Part shown: positions 35,250-44,657 of the stretch, in pieces
Layout: every line of letters begins with the position of its first letter
How positions within the stretch are numbered: the first letter of the stretch is position 1
From: Anaerobacillus alkaliphilus
GTDB lineage: Bacteria > Bacillota > Bacilli > Bacillales > Anaerobacillaceae
Assembly (NCBI RefSeq): GCF_004116265.1
Contig: NZ_QOUX01000001.1
Location: 1-64,000, forward strand
Reading direction: 5' to 3'
DNA: 64,000 bases
The notes under the pieces: generated by a model
Databases searched by the model: none
What the model saw: the letters and a program-made list of their open reading frames with translations, nothing else
What the model was told of the DNA's origin: nothing
Translations under genes and position numbers: made by a program

Positions 35250-36749
35250 GTGTCTAATGAAATCGTTGAAGAAAATAAAGTAGAAAAAACAAAGCAAGCT
35301 GTATCTGTTAAACTGGTCGAAAATGAAAAATACTTAAAAGAAAGATTAGGCATCGGGACTACGTTTGATATTGGTGTAAGAAAAATGACAGTTTTAGAAA
35401 GGGATATACAAATTTACTTTCTAAATGGATTAGTTGATAGCCAGTTTGTCATTATGATGCTAAAAGATCTCATGTTTTTAAATGCCGAAGAAAAACAGAA
35501 GACTCGACTCAAAGATAAAATAGAAAACAGTTTATCTCATGTGCAAGTTCAGAAGGTAAAGACATTAGATGAAGCATCTGACCAATTGTTAGCAGGACTA
35601 ATTATTATCTTAATGGAAGATGAGTCAGAGGCAATCCTTGTAGATGTGAGGAGTTATCCAGGGAGAGGTCCAGATGAACCTGATACTGAGCGGGTTGTTC
35701 GTGGGGCAAGAGACGGCTTTACAGAAAATTTAATTGTAAATACAGCATTAACAAGACGAAGAATTAAAGATGAACGCTTACGGCATGAAATTCTTCAGGT
35801 CGGGACTCGTTCCAAAACAGATATTTGTGTTGCGTACATAAAGGATGTCGCTGATCATACCTATGTTGATCAAGTAAAAAAAGAATTAGAGGCCATTGAT
35901 ATAGATGGGATATCTATGGCAGATAAAGTTGTTGAGGAATTCATTGTAAAACAAGGCCTAAATCCCTTTCCATTAGTTCGTTATACAGAAAGACCCGATG
36001 TAACTGCTAGCCATCTCCTTGAGGGGCATGTAGTTGTCTATGTTGATACTTCTCCTAGTGTAATTATCTTACCAACAACATTTTTCCACCACGTTCAGCA
36101 CGCGGAGGAATTCCGTCAAGCGCCAATAGTAGGTACGTTTTTACGATGGGTCCGTTATTTTGGGATGATTTTTGCCCTACTAATCTTACCTTTATGGTTA
36201 TTAATGGTTATGGAGCCTGCTCTATTACCACAAGCTTTAGAGTTTATTGGACCCGATGAAACAACGAATGTACCCGTATTTGCGCAAATTGTAATTGCTG
36301 AAGTGGGGATAGAACTTCTGAGGATGGCGGCCATTCATACCCCATCACCTCTTGCGACAGCGCTTGGTTTAGTTGCCGCTCTGCTAATAGGTGAGATAGC
36401 CATAAATGTTGGTCTATTTATCCCTGAAGTAATTCTCTATGTTGCCTTAGGAGCCATTGGAACGTTTGCTACACCGAGTTATGAGTTAGGGATTGCGCTT
36501 AAGTTGTCCCGAATAGCTTTACTATTAGCTGTATTTCTCTTTAAAGTACCAGGCTTTATGATTGGTTGTACAGTTCTATTACTATTCATGGTTTCAATAA
36601 AACCGATGAATACACCATATATGTGGCCATTTATTCCTTTCTACCCACGAGCTCTAGCAGATATTGTATTCAGGCTTGCTGTGCCATTAAAAAGGAAAAG
36701 ACCACAAATTGTTAACCCTCAAAACCCTCATAAACAATCCGCGAACTAA
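35250..36749 (+). CDS. spoVAF: stage V sporulation protein AF
   Basis: The 499-residue protein belongs to the GerA-A/SpoVAF family: a long soluble N-terminal domain (about 1-285, with PGRGPDEPDTERVVRGARDG) and five or so membrane segments in the C-terminal 200 residues, with PLWLLMVMEP and TPSPLATALGL motifs. It starts at GTG with GAAAGGAG nine bases before. It ends the spoVA operon. SpoVAF is linked to dipicolinate release in germination. Confidence 0.93.
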   Translation: MSNEIVEENKVEKTKQAVSVKLVENEKYLKERLGIGTTFDIGVRKMTVLERDIQIYFLNGLVDSQFVIMMLKDLMFLNAEEKQKTRLKDKIENSLSHVQVQKVKTLDEASDQLLAGLIIILMEDESEAILVDVRSYPGRGPDEPDTERVVRGARDGFTENLIVNTALTRRRIKDERLRHEILQVGTRSKTDICVAYIKDVADHTYVDQVKKELEAIDIDGISMADKVVEEFIVKQGLNPFPLVRYTERPDVTASHLLEGHVVVYVDTSPSVIILPTTFFHHVQHAEEFRQAPIVGTFLRWVRYFGMIFALLILPLWLLMVMEPALLPQALEFIGPDETTNVPVFAQIVIAEVGIELLRMAAIHTPSPLATALGLVAALLIGEIAINVGLFIPEVILYVALGAIGTFATPSYELGIALKLSRIALLLAVFLFKVPGFMIGCTVLLLFMVSIKPMNTPYMWPFIPFYPRALADIVFRLAVPLKRKRPQIVNPQNPHKQSAN

Positions 36750-36833
36750 CATATTGCGATTGCGTGAGTTTTGTGTTAAAGTATAACGTAATTAATTTTA
36801 TTATGATAATTTAATAATTCCTCATTGTTTAAT

Positions 36834-36996
36834 GGGGTAGAGGCGCAAAACGAATGAGTAAACTGTGGAGCTTGGGAAGTGTTGAAGCAGTTAGAAAGGT
36901 CAATTTGCCGAAGTGAGAATGTGTTCCCCCATATTCTTGCTGGGTCGTTGTTGAATAAATAACGAACTGTCACTGTGTAGCAGTGGAGGACTACTT
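36834..36996 (+). promoter_or_regulatory. lysine riboswitch (L-box)
   Basis: The leader holds the conserved L-box segments in order: GTAGAGGCGC, GAATGAGTAAACTGTGGAG, GAAAGG, TTGCCGAAGTGAGAATGTG, TTCTTGCTGGGTC, TGAATAAATAACGA, ACTGTC and TGGAGGACTACTT. These match the B. subtilis lysC aptamer. GTAG/CTAC closes P1. Together with the terminator at 37027-37062 it should turn lysA off when lysine is plentiful. Confidence 0.93.
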
Positions 36997-37026
36997 TTAA
37001 TTTTGAGGTTACGTATATGCTTATAT

Positions 37027-37062
37027 AAGGCGGAAAATGTAACTTACATTTCCGCCTTTTTG
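37027..37062 (+). terminator. lysine-riboswitch terminator
   Basis: AAGGCGGAAAATGT pairs with ACATTTCCGCCTT (one bulged A) and runs into five T residues, about 105 bases before lysA. This is the expression platform of the L-box. Confidence 0.9.
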
Positions 37063-37165
37063 TATGTATAAGATATGCTAACTTGGAAATAAAGAAATCG
37101 AATTTTGAATTTAAGGTTCAATTATATTTTAAATTCAACATTCACATATGAGAGGAGTTTAGTGA

Positions 37166-38488
37166 ATGTACAAACATGGCACGAGTAGAAGTAATGACTT
37201 AGGACATTTAGAAATAGGTGGAGTTGATACTGTTCAATTAAGAGAACAGTTTGGTACCCCATTATATGTCTATGATGTAGCTTTAATTAGGGAAAGAGCA
37301 AACAGCTTTTTACAGGCTTTTAAAAAACGTGGAATTAAAGCGCAAGTTGCATATGCAAGTAAAGCTTTTAGTTGTGTGGCAATGGTTCAGTTAGCTAAGG
37401 AACTAGATCTAAGTTTAGATGTCGTTTCTGGTGGCGAGTTACACACAGCTTTAGTAGCAGGATTTCCAGTAGAAAAAATTCATTTTCACGGCAATAATAA
37501 GAGTGTTTTTGAAATTGAAATGGCCGTTGAAGCAGGGATTGGTTGCTTTGTCGTTGATAATTTTTATGAGATTGAACTCTTACGAGAAGCCGCCAAAAAG
37601 TATCAAAAAACAGTTTCCGTATTACTGAGAATTACTCCAGGTGTTGAGGCACATACTCATGACTATATTTCAACAGGGCAAGAAGACTCTAAATTTGGTT
37701 TCGACTTAATTAGTGGGCAAGCTGAAGAAGCAATTGTCAGGGTTAGTGATGATGACGCGTTTGAAATGCTTGGTTTACATTGTCATATCGGATCTCAAAT
37801 CTTTGAAACAACGGGTTTTACGATGGCAGTCGAAAAGATATTTTCTTACTTAGCTGAATGGAAAACTAAGTTGAACTACGTTCCAAAGGTAGTAAACTTA
37901 GGTGGGGGTTTTGGTATTCGTTATATAGAAGGTGATACACCACTTCCGGTTTCACAATATATCGATGCAACAATTGATGCAGTAGAAGAACAATCAGCTA
38001 AGTTAGGTATTGATATTCCCGAAATTTGGATTGAACCGGGCCGTTCCCTCGTTGGTGATGCTGGCACGACACTATATACAATTGGCTCAGAAAAAGAAAT
38101 ACCTGAAGTACGGCACTACTTATCAGTTGATGGTGGGATGACAGATAACCTTCGACCAGCGCTTTATCAAGCTAAGTACGAGGCGATGATTGCTAATCGT
38201 AGTAACGAAAGCAGCCAAGAAACATACTCAATTGCAGGAAAGTGTTGTGAAAGTGGGGATATGTTAATTTGGGATATCGCTTTACCGTTTGCGAAACATG
38301 GTGATTTGTTGGCAGTTTCTTGTACTGGTGCGTACGGATATTCAATGTCAAATAACTATAATCGGATACCGAGACCGGCAGTTGTTTTCGTAGAGAACGG
38401 TGATCCTACTCTAGTTGTAAAAAGAGAGACATATAAAGATATTGTCCAATTGGACCTACAGCTAAGTGGTAAAGGTTTGTCGAAATAG
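37166..38488 (+). CDS. lysA: diaminopimelate decarboxylase
   Basis: The 440-residue PLP enzyme of fold type III has the PLP lysine K66 in VAYASKAF, the glycine-rich VVNLGGGFGIRY loop and the C-terminal CCESGDML motif with the catalytic cysteine, then GAYGYSM. It converts meso-diaminopimelate to lysine. GAGAGGAGTT precedes the start. Control is by the lysine riboswitch upstream. A terminator follows. Confidence 0.95.
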   Translation: MYKHGTSRSNDLGHLEIGGVDTVQLREQFGTPLYVYDVALIRERANSFLQAFKKRGIKAQVAYASKAFSCVAMVQLAKELDLSLDVVSGGELHTALVAGFPVEKIHFHGNNKSVFEIEMAVEAGIGCFVVDNFYEIELLREAAKKYQKTVSVLLRITPGVEAHTHDYISTGQEDSKFGFDLISGQAEEAIVRVSDDDAFEMLGLHCHIGSQIFETTGFTMAVEKIFSYLAEWKTKLNYVPKVVNLGGGFGIRYIEGDTPLPVSQYIDATIDAVEEQSAKLGIDIPEIWIEPGRSLVGDAGTTLYTIGSEKEIPEVRHYLSVDGGMTDNLRPALYQAKYEAMIANRSNESSQETYSIAGKCCESGDMLIWDIALPFAKHGDLLAVSCTGAYGYSMSNNYNRIPRPAVVFVENGDPTLVVKRETYKDIVQLDLQLSGKGLSK

Positions 38489-38500
38489 TATTTTTAGTTG

Positions 38501-38533
38501 AGGATAACATAAGTTAGTTGTGTTATCCTTTTA
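38501..38533 (+). terminator. lysA terminator
   Basis: AGGATAACA / TGTTATCCT is a 9-bp stem with an 11-base loop and a TTTTATT tail. Confidence 0.85.
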
Positions 38534-38663
38534 TTATGTTCTCTTGTAGTTATATCAATATAATAAGAGGGGTAATAATTGGCTATTACTCTATTAATCT
38601 CCTAATGAAACTGTTCCCTTCATTTCGTTATGATAGATAAGAACAACGAGATGGAGGTACAGC

Positions 38664-39614
38664 ATGAAAAAACTATTTACTTGTATTATGGCATTTCTAA
38701 TGATTCCTATGGGTTCTGCATTAGCTAGTTCAACTACTACTGTTCAAGATTCAGTTATCCAAACTGGGATGAAATACCTTGGGGCACCTTATCAGTTTGG
38801 AGCAGCGGTTGGGGATACGACACGATTTGATTGTTCATCGTTTTCTGCACAAATTTTCGCTGAAAACGGAATAATCCTACCAAGAGTAAGTCGTGACCAA
38901 GCTAGAGTGGGTGTGGCAGTGAGTCGTACACAGTTACAAAAAGGCGATCTAGTATTCTACGATACAAATTTTGATGGTCAAATAAATCATCTAGGTGTAT
39001 ACATACAACCAGGACAAATGATCCATGCATCATCTAGTATTGGTGTTTCAATAACTGATCCGTTTTCTTCTTATTGGAATTCGCGTTTTGTAACTGCTAG
39101 AAGAGTGATTCCAGAACAACAGGTTACTATCGCTAGGCAAGCCCAAGATGGCGTGTATACTGTACGATCAGGAGATAGCCTCTCAGTAATTGCGAGAGAT
39201 TTTGGGGTTACTGTAACACAAATTAGACAATGGAATAACCTAACAAGCGATGTTATTCAGATTGGTCAAAGACTATTTGTGACAGAAAGAACAGTTGTAA
39301 CAACTCAAGTACAGCCGACTAATACCACTATTCATACTGTTCGTAGTGGAGATACACTTTGGTCAATTAGCCGACAATATGACGTAACTATTGATCAACT
39401 AATGACCTGGAATACTCTCTCGAATTCCGTTATTCATATTGGGCAATCCTTGCTAGTTTCGCAACCTCAGAATACTCAAACATATGTCGTTAAATCAGGT
39501 GACTCTCTTTGGAGAATCGCCACAAATCATAATGTTACTGTGGATCGTTTAATGGCGTTAAACAACTTGCAGTCAAGTGTCATTCATGTAGGGCAAGTAT
39601 TACGAGTATCCTAA
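38664..39614 (+). CDS. NlpC/P60 peptidoglycan hydrolase with three LysM domains
   Basis: The 316-residue exported protein has a signal peptide (about 1-21), an NlpC/P60 domain (about 28-150) with catalytic C57 (FDCSSF) and histidines in INHLGVYI and MIHASS, and three LysM repeats (about 163-207, 222-267 and 273-316), each starting YTVRSGDSL, HTVRSGDTL or YVVKSGDSL. It should cleave gamma-D-glutamyl-diaminopimelate bonds and bind wall glycans. The catalytic domain comes before the LysM domains, the reverse of LytE/LytF. ATGGAGGTAC precedes the start. Confidence 0.92.
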   Translation: MKKLFTCIMAFLMIPMGSALASSTTTVQDSVIQTGMKYLGAPYQFGAAVGDTTRFDCSSFSAQIFAENGIILPRVSRDQARVGVAVSRTQLQKGDLVFYDTNFDGQINHLGVYIQPGQMIHASSSIGVSITDPFSSYWNSRFVTARRVIPEQQVTIARQAQDGVYTVRSGDSLSVIARDFGVTVTQIRQWNNLTSDVIQIGQRLFVTERTVVTTQVQPTNTTIHTVRSGDTLWSISRQYDVTIDQLMTWNTLSNSVIHIGQSLLVSQPQNTQTYVVKSGDSLWRIATNHNVTVDRLMALNNLQSSVIHVGQVLRVS

Positions 39615-39630
39615 GAAGTCCCATTGAAGA

Positions 39631-39664
39631 GATGTTCCTTTCAAAAAAAGGAGCATCTTTTTTA
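39631..39664 (+). terminator. terminator after NlpC/P60 gene
   Basis: AGATGTTCCTTT pairs with AAAGGAGCATCT (one mismatch) and is followed by TTTTT. Confidence 0.85.
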
Positions 39665-39789
39665 GGTGTTCTGTTCAAACAACAGTCTCATTTGTAATTT
39701 AATCAATAAGTGTAGTAAAATAAATTGGATTAAACGTTACTTTTTACATAGAGTAGCTTAATTATTATTTTTTAAAGGAGGATACATAT

Positions 39790-40224
39790 ATGAAAAAGGG
39801 TAGTATTGCTTTTGAAAATGGAGAGAAGATTGTCATTGAGTTTTTTCCAGAAGAAGCACCTGGGACAGTAGAAAATTTTGAAAAGTTAGCAAATGAGGGC
39901 TTTTATAACGGCCTAACATTCCATCGTGTTATTCCTGGTTTTGTTGCTCAAGGTGGTTGTCCAACAGGAAATGGAACTGGTGGCCCAGGTTATACAATCA
40001 AATGTGAAACAGAAGGAAATCCTCATAAACATGGACGTGGATATCTTTCAATGGCACATGCTGGTCGCAACACTGGTGGAAGTCAATTCTTCATTTTGTT
40101 TGAAGCACAACCACACTTAGATGGTGTACATACTGTGTTTGGTCGAGTAATCGAAGGCATGGATGTTGTTGACCGTATTCGTCCTAACGATGTTATGAGC
40201 GAAGTTAAAGTTTGGGAAGAATAA
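39790..40224 (+). CDS. ppiB: peptidyl-prolyl cis-trans isomerase B (cyclophilin)
   Basis: The 144-residue cyclophilin has [13 protein letters not shown] (catalytic Arg and Phe), [17 protein letters not shown] and [12 protein letters not shown]. There is no signal peptide, so it is cytosolic. It speeds proline isomerisation in folding. AAAGGAGGATAC precedes the start. Its place between the wall hydrolase and the rib operon follows the ppiB-ypuD-sipS-rib order of B. subtilis, without ypuD and sipS. Confidence 0.95.
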   Translation: MKKGSIAFENGEKIVIEFFPEEAPGTVENFEKLANEGFYNGLTFHRVIPGFVAQGGCPTGNGTGGPGYTIKCETEGNPHKHGRGYLSMAHAGRNTGGSQFFILFEAQPHLDGVHTVFGRVIEGMDVVDRIRPNDVMSEVKVWEE

Positions 40225-40233
40225 TTTAAGATC

Positions 40234-40267
40234 AAGAACTTAATGAATATTTCATTAGGTTCTTTTT
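40234..40267 (+). terminator. ppiB terminator
   Basis: AAGAACTTAATGA pairs with TCATTAGGTTCTT (G-T pairs included) and a run of T residues follows. Confidence 0.85.
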
Positions 40268-40340
40268 TATACTGAAAAGACTTTCTACTAGACAAGAATG
40301 CTTCTTTTTGTGATATAATAAACAAAACAAATGAATAGTA

Positions 40341-40480
40341 TCCTTCGGGGCAGGGTGAAATTCCCAACCGGCGGTGATGAAGCCTAGAGCTACTAAGCCC
40401 GTGACCCGGTTTACATTATGTAAAGCGGTGGATTTGGTGAAAAACCAAAGCCGACAGTATAGTCTGGATGGGAGAAGGAT
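40341..40480 (+). promoter_or_regulatory. FMN riboswitch (RFN element)
   Basis: The conserved RFN blocks are present in order: TCCTTCGGGGCAGGGTGAAA, TTCCCAACCGGCGGTGATGA, AGCC, AGCCCGTGACCCG, CGGTGGATTTGGTGAAA, CCAAAGCCGACAGTATAGTC and GGATGGGAGAAGGAT. The ends TCCTTC/GAAGGA close P1. An extended -10 element TGATATAAT lies at 40311-40319. FMN binding should favour the downstream terminator and repress the rib operon. Confidence 0.97.
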
Positions 40481-40597
40481 TAATGAAATAAGCAATGGGT
40501 GTAGTCTATATTTTTTTACCTATGGCTCTGCTTTAAAGAGTGGATTCGTAGTCTTAAAAAAAATAGATAAATACCTGTTTATTTGATTATGCTTTTT

Positions 40598-40634
40598 AAC
40601 CCCCTTAGGATTATTGTATCTTTTGGGGGTTTTT
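40598..40634 (+). terminator. rib leader terminator
   Basis: AACCCCC (40598-40604) pairs with GGGGGTT (40625-40631), followed by TTTATT. Bases 40481-40597 are probably leader with the alternative antiterminator strand. The tail touches the left target duplication of the next element. Confidence 0.8.
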
Positions 40635-40640
40635 ATTATA

Positions 40641-40863
40641 GGCTCTTTTCGTAAACATTGCTCCTGCGGTTACTCGTCGCACAAAAAAAATGTTGCTTTT
40701 TACCCTACAATAATCGGAAAAATACCCTTGATGAAGATATCAGCCAATAAATTATGTAAGAAAAGAGCAATACTAACTAAATTAGTTGTTAATTCTTAGT
40801 ATTTTGTGTAAAAATCCGGCTTTTGGGATTTTTACGAAAGCAACAAACTTTGCGAAAACAGCC
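40641..40863. mobile_element. miniature inverted-repeat element, copy B (in rib leader)
   Basis: A 223-bp element with ends GGCTCTTTTCGTAAA and TTTGCGAAAACAGCC (13 of 15 positions agree as inverted repeats). It is flanked by a perfect 8-bp duplication TTATTATA at 40633-40640 and 40864-40871. It lies between the FMN-riboswitch terminator and ribD, ending 29 bases before the ribD start. The right half matches copies A and C closely, including the internal GTAAAAATCC/GGGATTTTTAC hairpin. No coding sequence. Confidence 0.9.
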
Positions 40864-40892
40864 TTATTATATTCTAAAAGGATTTGAATGAA

Positions 40893-41981
40893 ATGAATGA
40901 TCTATCCTATATGAGTCTTGCCCTAGACCTAGCACGAAATACATTGGGCCAAACCTCTCCTAATCCAGTTGTTGGATCAGTGGTCGTCAACAATGGTGAA
41001 ATCGTCGGTATGGGTGCACATTTAAAAGCGGGTACTGAACATGCCGAGGTCCATGCTCTTACTATGGCAGGAAGTCGTGCAAAAGGAGGTACTATTTATG
41101 TTACGCTCGAACCGTGTAGTCACCATGGGAGAACACCTCCATGTGCAGATTTAATTATTGAGAGAGGTATTAAGCGAGTCGTCATTGCATGTCTTGACCC
41201 TAATCCTTTAGTTTCAGGCAAAGGTGTAGAAAAACTTAAAAAAGCAAACATTGAGGTAGAAATAGGCGTACATGAAGCACTTGCTCTGGAATTGAACAAA
41301 GTTTTCTTTCATCACATTAAAACTAAGAAACCTTTTGTAACATTAAAGACAGCAACAAGCCTTGACGGGAAGATTGCTACTTCTACTGGAGAGAGTAAAT
41401 GGATTACTGGGCCAATCGCTAGGGAGGACGTACACCAATTACGTCACGAACATGACGGTATATTAGTTGGTGTGGGAACTGTTTTAGCTGATAATCCTTC
41501 GTTAACGACAAGAAGATCAGTAGGTGGAAAAAACCCTATCCGAATTATTTTAGATCATTACTTGCGCACCCCTTTAAATGCCAATGTGGTTACAGATAAA
41601 ATTGCTGAGACTTGGATTGTTACAACGGATCTTGCATCAACAGAAAAACGGTCAGAACTAGAAAGAATGAATGTGAAAGTGCTTACACTTCATGAGCAGC
41701 GGATTAAGATCGAGGAATTACTTACTTTGCTAGGGAAAATGGGGGTTACTTCATTATTTGTTGAGGGTGGTAGTAGCGTTAACGATAGTTTCTTGAGATC
41801 CCGTTACATTAATGAAGTAATTACGTATATAGCTCCTAAGTTGATTGGTGGAAAAGATGCCCCTACTTCATTTTCGGGAATTGGTCATCCTTCCATGACT
41901 GATGTTTTACAGCTTTCTATTAAGGAAGTAAAGCAACTAGGGGATGATTTAAAAATTGTTTCTGTTCCAAAGGGGGAATAA
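40893..41981 (+). CDS. ribD: bifunctional riboflavin deaminase/reductase
   Basis: The 362-residue protein has an N-terminal deaminase domain (1-145) with zinc motif HAEVHAL and PCSHHGRTPPC, and a C-terminal reductase domain (from about 145) starting VTLKTATSLDGKIAT. It carries out the second and third steps of riboflavin synthesis. ATG 40893 is preferred over TTG 40884 because AAAGGA lies at suitable distance and the N-terminus then matches known RibD. It is first in the rib operon under the FMN riboswitch. The ribosome site lies only a few bases after the miniature element. Confidence 0.94.
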   Translation: MNDLSYMSLALDLARNTLGQTSPNPVVGSVVVNNGEIVGMGAHLKAGTEHAEVHALTMAGSRAKGGTIYVTLEPCSHHGRTPPCADLIIERGIKRVVIACLDPNPLVSGKGVEKLKKANIEVEIGVHEALALELNKVFFHHIKTKKPFVTLKTATSLDGKIATSTGESKWITGPIAREDVHQLRHEHDGILVGVGTVLADNPSLTTRRSVGGKNPIRIILDHYLRTPLNANVVTDKIAETWIVTTDLASTEKRSELERMNVKVLTLHEQRIKIEELLTLLGKMGVTSLFVEGGSSVNDSFLRSRYINEVITYIAPKLIGGKDAPTSFSGIGHPSMTDVLQLSIKEVKQLGDDLKIVSVPKGE

Positions 41982-41982
41982 T

Positions 41983-42636
41983 ATGTTTACAGGAATTATT
42001 GAAGAAATTGGGACAATTGAACAAATAAAACAAACAGGGGATGCAATTGTTATGACCATTGCATCAAAGAAGGTATTAGAGGATGTTCATCTTGGAGATA
42101 GTATTGCTGTTAATGGTGTTTGCTTAACAGTAACATCATTTGATAAAACTAGATTTACTGTTGATTTAATGCCTGAAACAGTCAGGAATACAAGCCTTAG
42201 ACAACTAAAGCGAGGTTCAAAGGTAAATCTTGAAAGGGCCATGGCTGCAGGTGGCCGCTTTGGAGGACATTTTGTTTCAGGGCATGTAGATGGAATTGGC
42301 GAGATCGTTAGAAAACAACCTCAGGATAATGCTGTCTATTATGAAATAAAAATATCTGAACAACTTAGAAGATACATTATCTTAAAAGGTTCCATTGCTA
42401 TTGATGGCACAAGTCTAACTGTTTTTGCTGTAACAGATGATACATTTACGATTTCAATTATTCCACATACACTCTCAGAAACGATTATTGGCTCTAAAGG
42501 TTCAGGAGATATTGTCAATATTGAATGTGATATGGTTGGAAAATATATTGAACAATTTATTAACCAAAGATTTAAACCAGGTAAAAAGGGGTCATCTCTA
42601 TCGGCCAGTTTTCTAGAAGAACATGGCTTTAAATAA
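41983..42636 (+). CDS. ribE: riboflavin synthase alpha subunit
   Basis: The 217-residue protein shows two lumazine-binding repeats: MFTGIIEEIGTI with SIAVNGVCLTV, then GHFVSGHVDGIG with SIAIDGTSLTV. It dismutates two lumazines to riboflavin. The start at 41983 follows AGGGGG, one base after the ribD stop. Its stop codon (42634-42636) lies inside the target duplication of copy C of the miniature element, but the reading frame still ends normally. Confidence 0.95.
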   Translation: MFTGIIEEIGTIEQIKQTGDAIVMTIASKKVLEDVHLGDSIAVNGVCLTVTSFDKTRFTVDLMPETVRNTSLRQLKRGSKVNLERAMAAGGRFGGHFVSGHVDGIGEIVRKQPQDNAVYYEIKISEQLRRYIILKGSIAIDGTSLTVFAVTDDTFTISIIPHTLSETIIGSKGSGDIVNIECDMVGKYIEQFINQRFKPGKKGSSLSASFLEEHGFK

Positions 42637-42638
42637 AA

Positions 42639-42845
42639 GGCTCTTTTCGTAAACATTGCTCCTGCGGTTACTCGTCGCAGAAAAAATCTTTGCTCCCTGC
42701 GGTTAATCGTCGCACAAAAAAATGTCCAATAAATTATGTAAGAAAAGAGCAATACTTCCTAAATTAGTTGTGAATTCTTAGTATTTTGTGTAAAAATCCG
42801 GCTTTTGGGATTTTTACGAAAGCAACAAACTTTGCGAAAACAGCC
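42639..42845. mobile_element. miniature inverted-repeat element, copy C (inside rib operon)
   Basis: A 207-bp element between ribE and ribBA with ends GGCTCTTTTCGTAAA and TTTGCGAAAACAGCC. The flanking 8-mers AAATAAAA (42631-42638) and AAATAAAG (42846-42853) agree at seven of eight. Its left half has a tandem copy of the segment TGCTCCTGCGGTTACTCGTC present once in copy B. The right half is nearly identical to copy B. Confidence 0.88.
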
Positions 42846-42892
42846 AAATAAAGATAATGCTTTGAGGGGAAGTAAAAAGAGGAGGGAATTAA

Positions 42893-44086
42893 ATGTTTGA
42901 TCCAATTGAAGAAGCAATTTATGAGTTAATGCAAGGGGGAATCGTCATTGTTTGCGATGATGAGGACCGAGAAAATGAAGGAGATTTTGTTGCATTAGCT
43001 GAGAAGGCTACACCTGAAGTGATTAATTTTATGATCAAGTATGGTAGAGGCCTAGTTTGTACACCAATTACTGAAGAACGAGCGAAACAGTTAGATTTGA
43101 TGCCGATGGTTGACCATAACACAGATCCACATGGTACGGCGTTTACAATTAGTGTCGATTACAAGACAACGACGACTGGAATATCTGCACATGAACGCTC
43201 AGCTACAATTCTAGCTCTTATTGATGAACAAGCAAAAGGAACAGATTTTAAACGACCAGGTCATATTTTCCCACTTGTAGCAAAAGACGGTGGTGTTTTA
43301 AGACGTGCTGGTCATACTGAGGCCGCTGTAGATTTAGCAAGACTCTCAGGGGCAAAGCCTGCTGGTGTCATCTGTGAAATTATTAATGAGGATGGGACAA
43401 TGGCAAGAGTTCCTGATCTGCGAAAAATCGCTGATGAACATGAGTTGAAAATGATTACGATTAAGGATCTAATTCAATATCGAAATCGTAAAGATAAGCT
43501 TGTTACACGTGAAGTTGAAATTACGTTACCGACTGAATATGGTACGTTTAAAGCAATAGGTTTTTCAAATGTTATTGATGGGAAAGAAAACATTGCATTA
43601 GTTAAAGGTGATATTTCGCCTGAAGAACCAGTGTTAGTTCGAGTCCACTCAGAGTGTTTAACAGGAGATGTGTTTGCGTCATTTCGCTGTGACTGTGGAC
43701 CACAATTACATTCTGCACTTTCACAAATTGAAAAAGAAGGAAAAGGAATTCTTCTCTATATGCGTCAAGAAGGTAGAGGCATTGGCCTTTTAAATAAAAT
43801 GAAGGCCTATAAACTTCAAGAAGAGGGTTATGATACGGTGGAGGCTAACGAGAAACTAGGCTTTGCACCTGACCTCCGTGATTATGGAATTGGTGCCCAA
43901 ATTTTACGTGATCTAGGCGTTAGACAAATGAAACTATTAACAAACAACCCAAGAAAGATAAAAGGATTAAAAGGTTATGAGCTTGAGGTAGTTGAAAGAG
44001 TTCCGTTACAATTGCCACATAATCTCGATAATGAAAAATACCTACGGGCCAAACAACAAAAGCTAGGTCATATGCTACACTTTTAA
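42893..44086 (+). CDS. ribBA: bifunctional DHBP synthase / GTP cyclohydrolase II
   Basis: The 397-residue protein has an N-terminal 3,4-dihydroxy-2-butanone 4-phosphate synthase domain (about 1-200; [11 protein letters not shown] and [12 protein letters not shown]) and a C-terminal GTP cyclohydrolase II domain (about 205-397). The zinc cysteines are in [16 protein letters not shown], followed by RQEGRGIGL. It makes both precursors of riboflavin. AGAGGAGGG precedes the start. Third gene of the operon, 256 bases after ribE because of the inserted element. Confidence 0.95.
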   Translation: MFDPIEEAIYELMQGGIVIVCDDEDRENEGDFVALAEKATPEVINFMIKYGRGLVCTPITEERAKQLDLMPMVDHNTDPHGTAFTISVDYKTTTTGISAHERSATILALIDEQAKGTDFKRPGHIFPLVAKDGGVLRRAGHTEAAVDLARLSGAKPAGVICEIINEDGTMARVPDLRKIADEHELKMITIKDLIQYRNRKDKLVTREVEITLPTEYGTFKAIGFSNVIDGKENIALVKGDISPEEPVLVRVHSECLTGDVFASFRCDCGPQLHSALSQIEKEGKGILLYMRQEGRGIGLLNKMKAYKLQEEGYDTVEANEKLGFAPDLRDYGIGAQILRDLGVRQMKLLTNNPRKIKGLKGYELEVVERVPLQLPHNLDNEKYLRAKQQKLGHMLHF

Positions 44087-44141
44087 GAAGATTTATTAAT
44101 TATTCGAACAAATATAAAAAATGTTGGAGGAGAATACACAC

Positions 44142-44609
44142 ATGAGTAATATTTTTGAAGGACATTTAGTTGGAACAGGATTAAAAGTTGGAATTGTAGT
44201 AGGAAGATTTAATGAGTTTATCACTAGTAAATTATTAGGTGGGGCACAGGATGCATTAAAACGCCATGGAGTCAATGAAGCAGATATCGACGTTGCTTGG
44301 GTTCCGGGAGCTTTTGAAATACCGTTAATCGCAAAAAAAATGGCTAGTTCCAAAAAGTACGATGCTGTCATTACATTAGGAACAGTTATCCGTGGATCTA
44401 CTCCGCACTTTGATTATGTTTGTAGTGAGGTTGCAAAAGGTGTTGCTTCAATTAGCTTACAACATGAGGTGCCAGTAATCTTTGGAGTTCTAACAACGGA
44501 TACAATTGAACAAGCAATTGAACGAGCTGGTACAAAAGCTGGAAACAAAGGATGGGAAGCAGCAGCAGGTGCCATTGAAATGGCTAATCTTACTAAGTCG
44601 TTTGAATAA
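44142..44609 (+). CDS. ribH: 6,7-dimethyl-8-ribityllumazine synthase
   Basis: The 155-residue protein has [21 protein letters not shown] and the phosphate and catalytic region [14 protein letters not shown] (catalytic His) then VFGVLTTD. It condenses the butanone phosphate with the pyrimidine amine, upstream of RibE, and forms capsids. The start at 44142 has TTGGAGGAG at good spacing; an upstream ATG in frame has none. Last gene of the rib operon. Confidence 0.95.
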   Translation: MSNIFEGHLVGTGLKVGIVVGRFNEFITSKLLGGAQDALKRHGVNEADIDVAWVPGAFEIPLIAKKMASSKKYDAVITLGTVIRGSTPHFDYVCSEVAKGVASISLQHEVPVIFGVLTTDTIEQAIERAGTKAGNKGWEAAAGAIEMANLTKSFE

Positions 44610-44619
44610 ATGAATTATA

Positions 44620-44657
44620 AGGAAGGGGATTGAGCGAATCAATTCCCTTCCTTTTTA
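44620..44657. terminator. bidirectional terminator between ribH and ypuF
   Basis: AAGGAAGGGGATTG pairs with CAATTCCCTTCCTT around GAGCGAAT, followed by TTTTA on the plus strand. The last codons of the convergent ypuF lie inside the stem. Confidence 0.85.

Noticed and set aside
36776-36973. 65-codon frame, minus strand, over the lysine riboswitch
   Set aside because: The region is fully explained by the conserved L-box RNA on the plus strand.
40374-40586. 70-codon frame over the FMN riboswitch
   Set aside because: It runs through the conserved RFN core and has no ribosome site.
40614-40799. 61-codon frame within miniature element copy B
   Set aside because: Lies across the terminator and the repeat; not kept in copies A and C.
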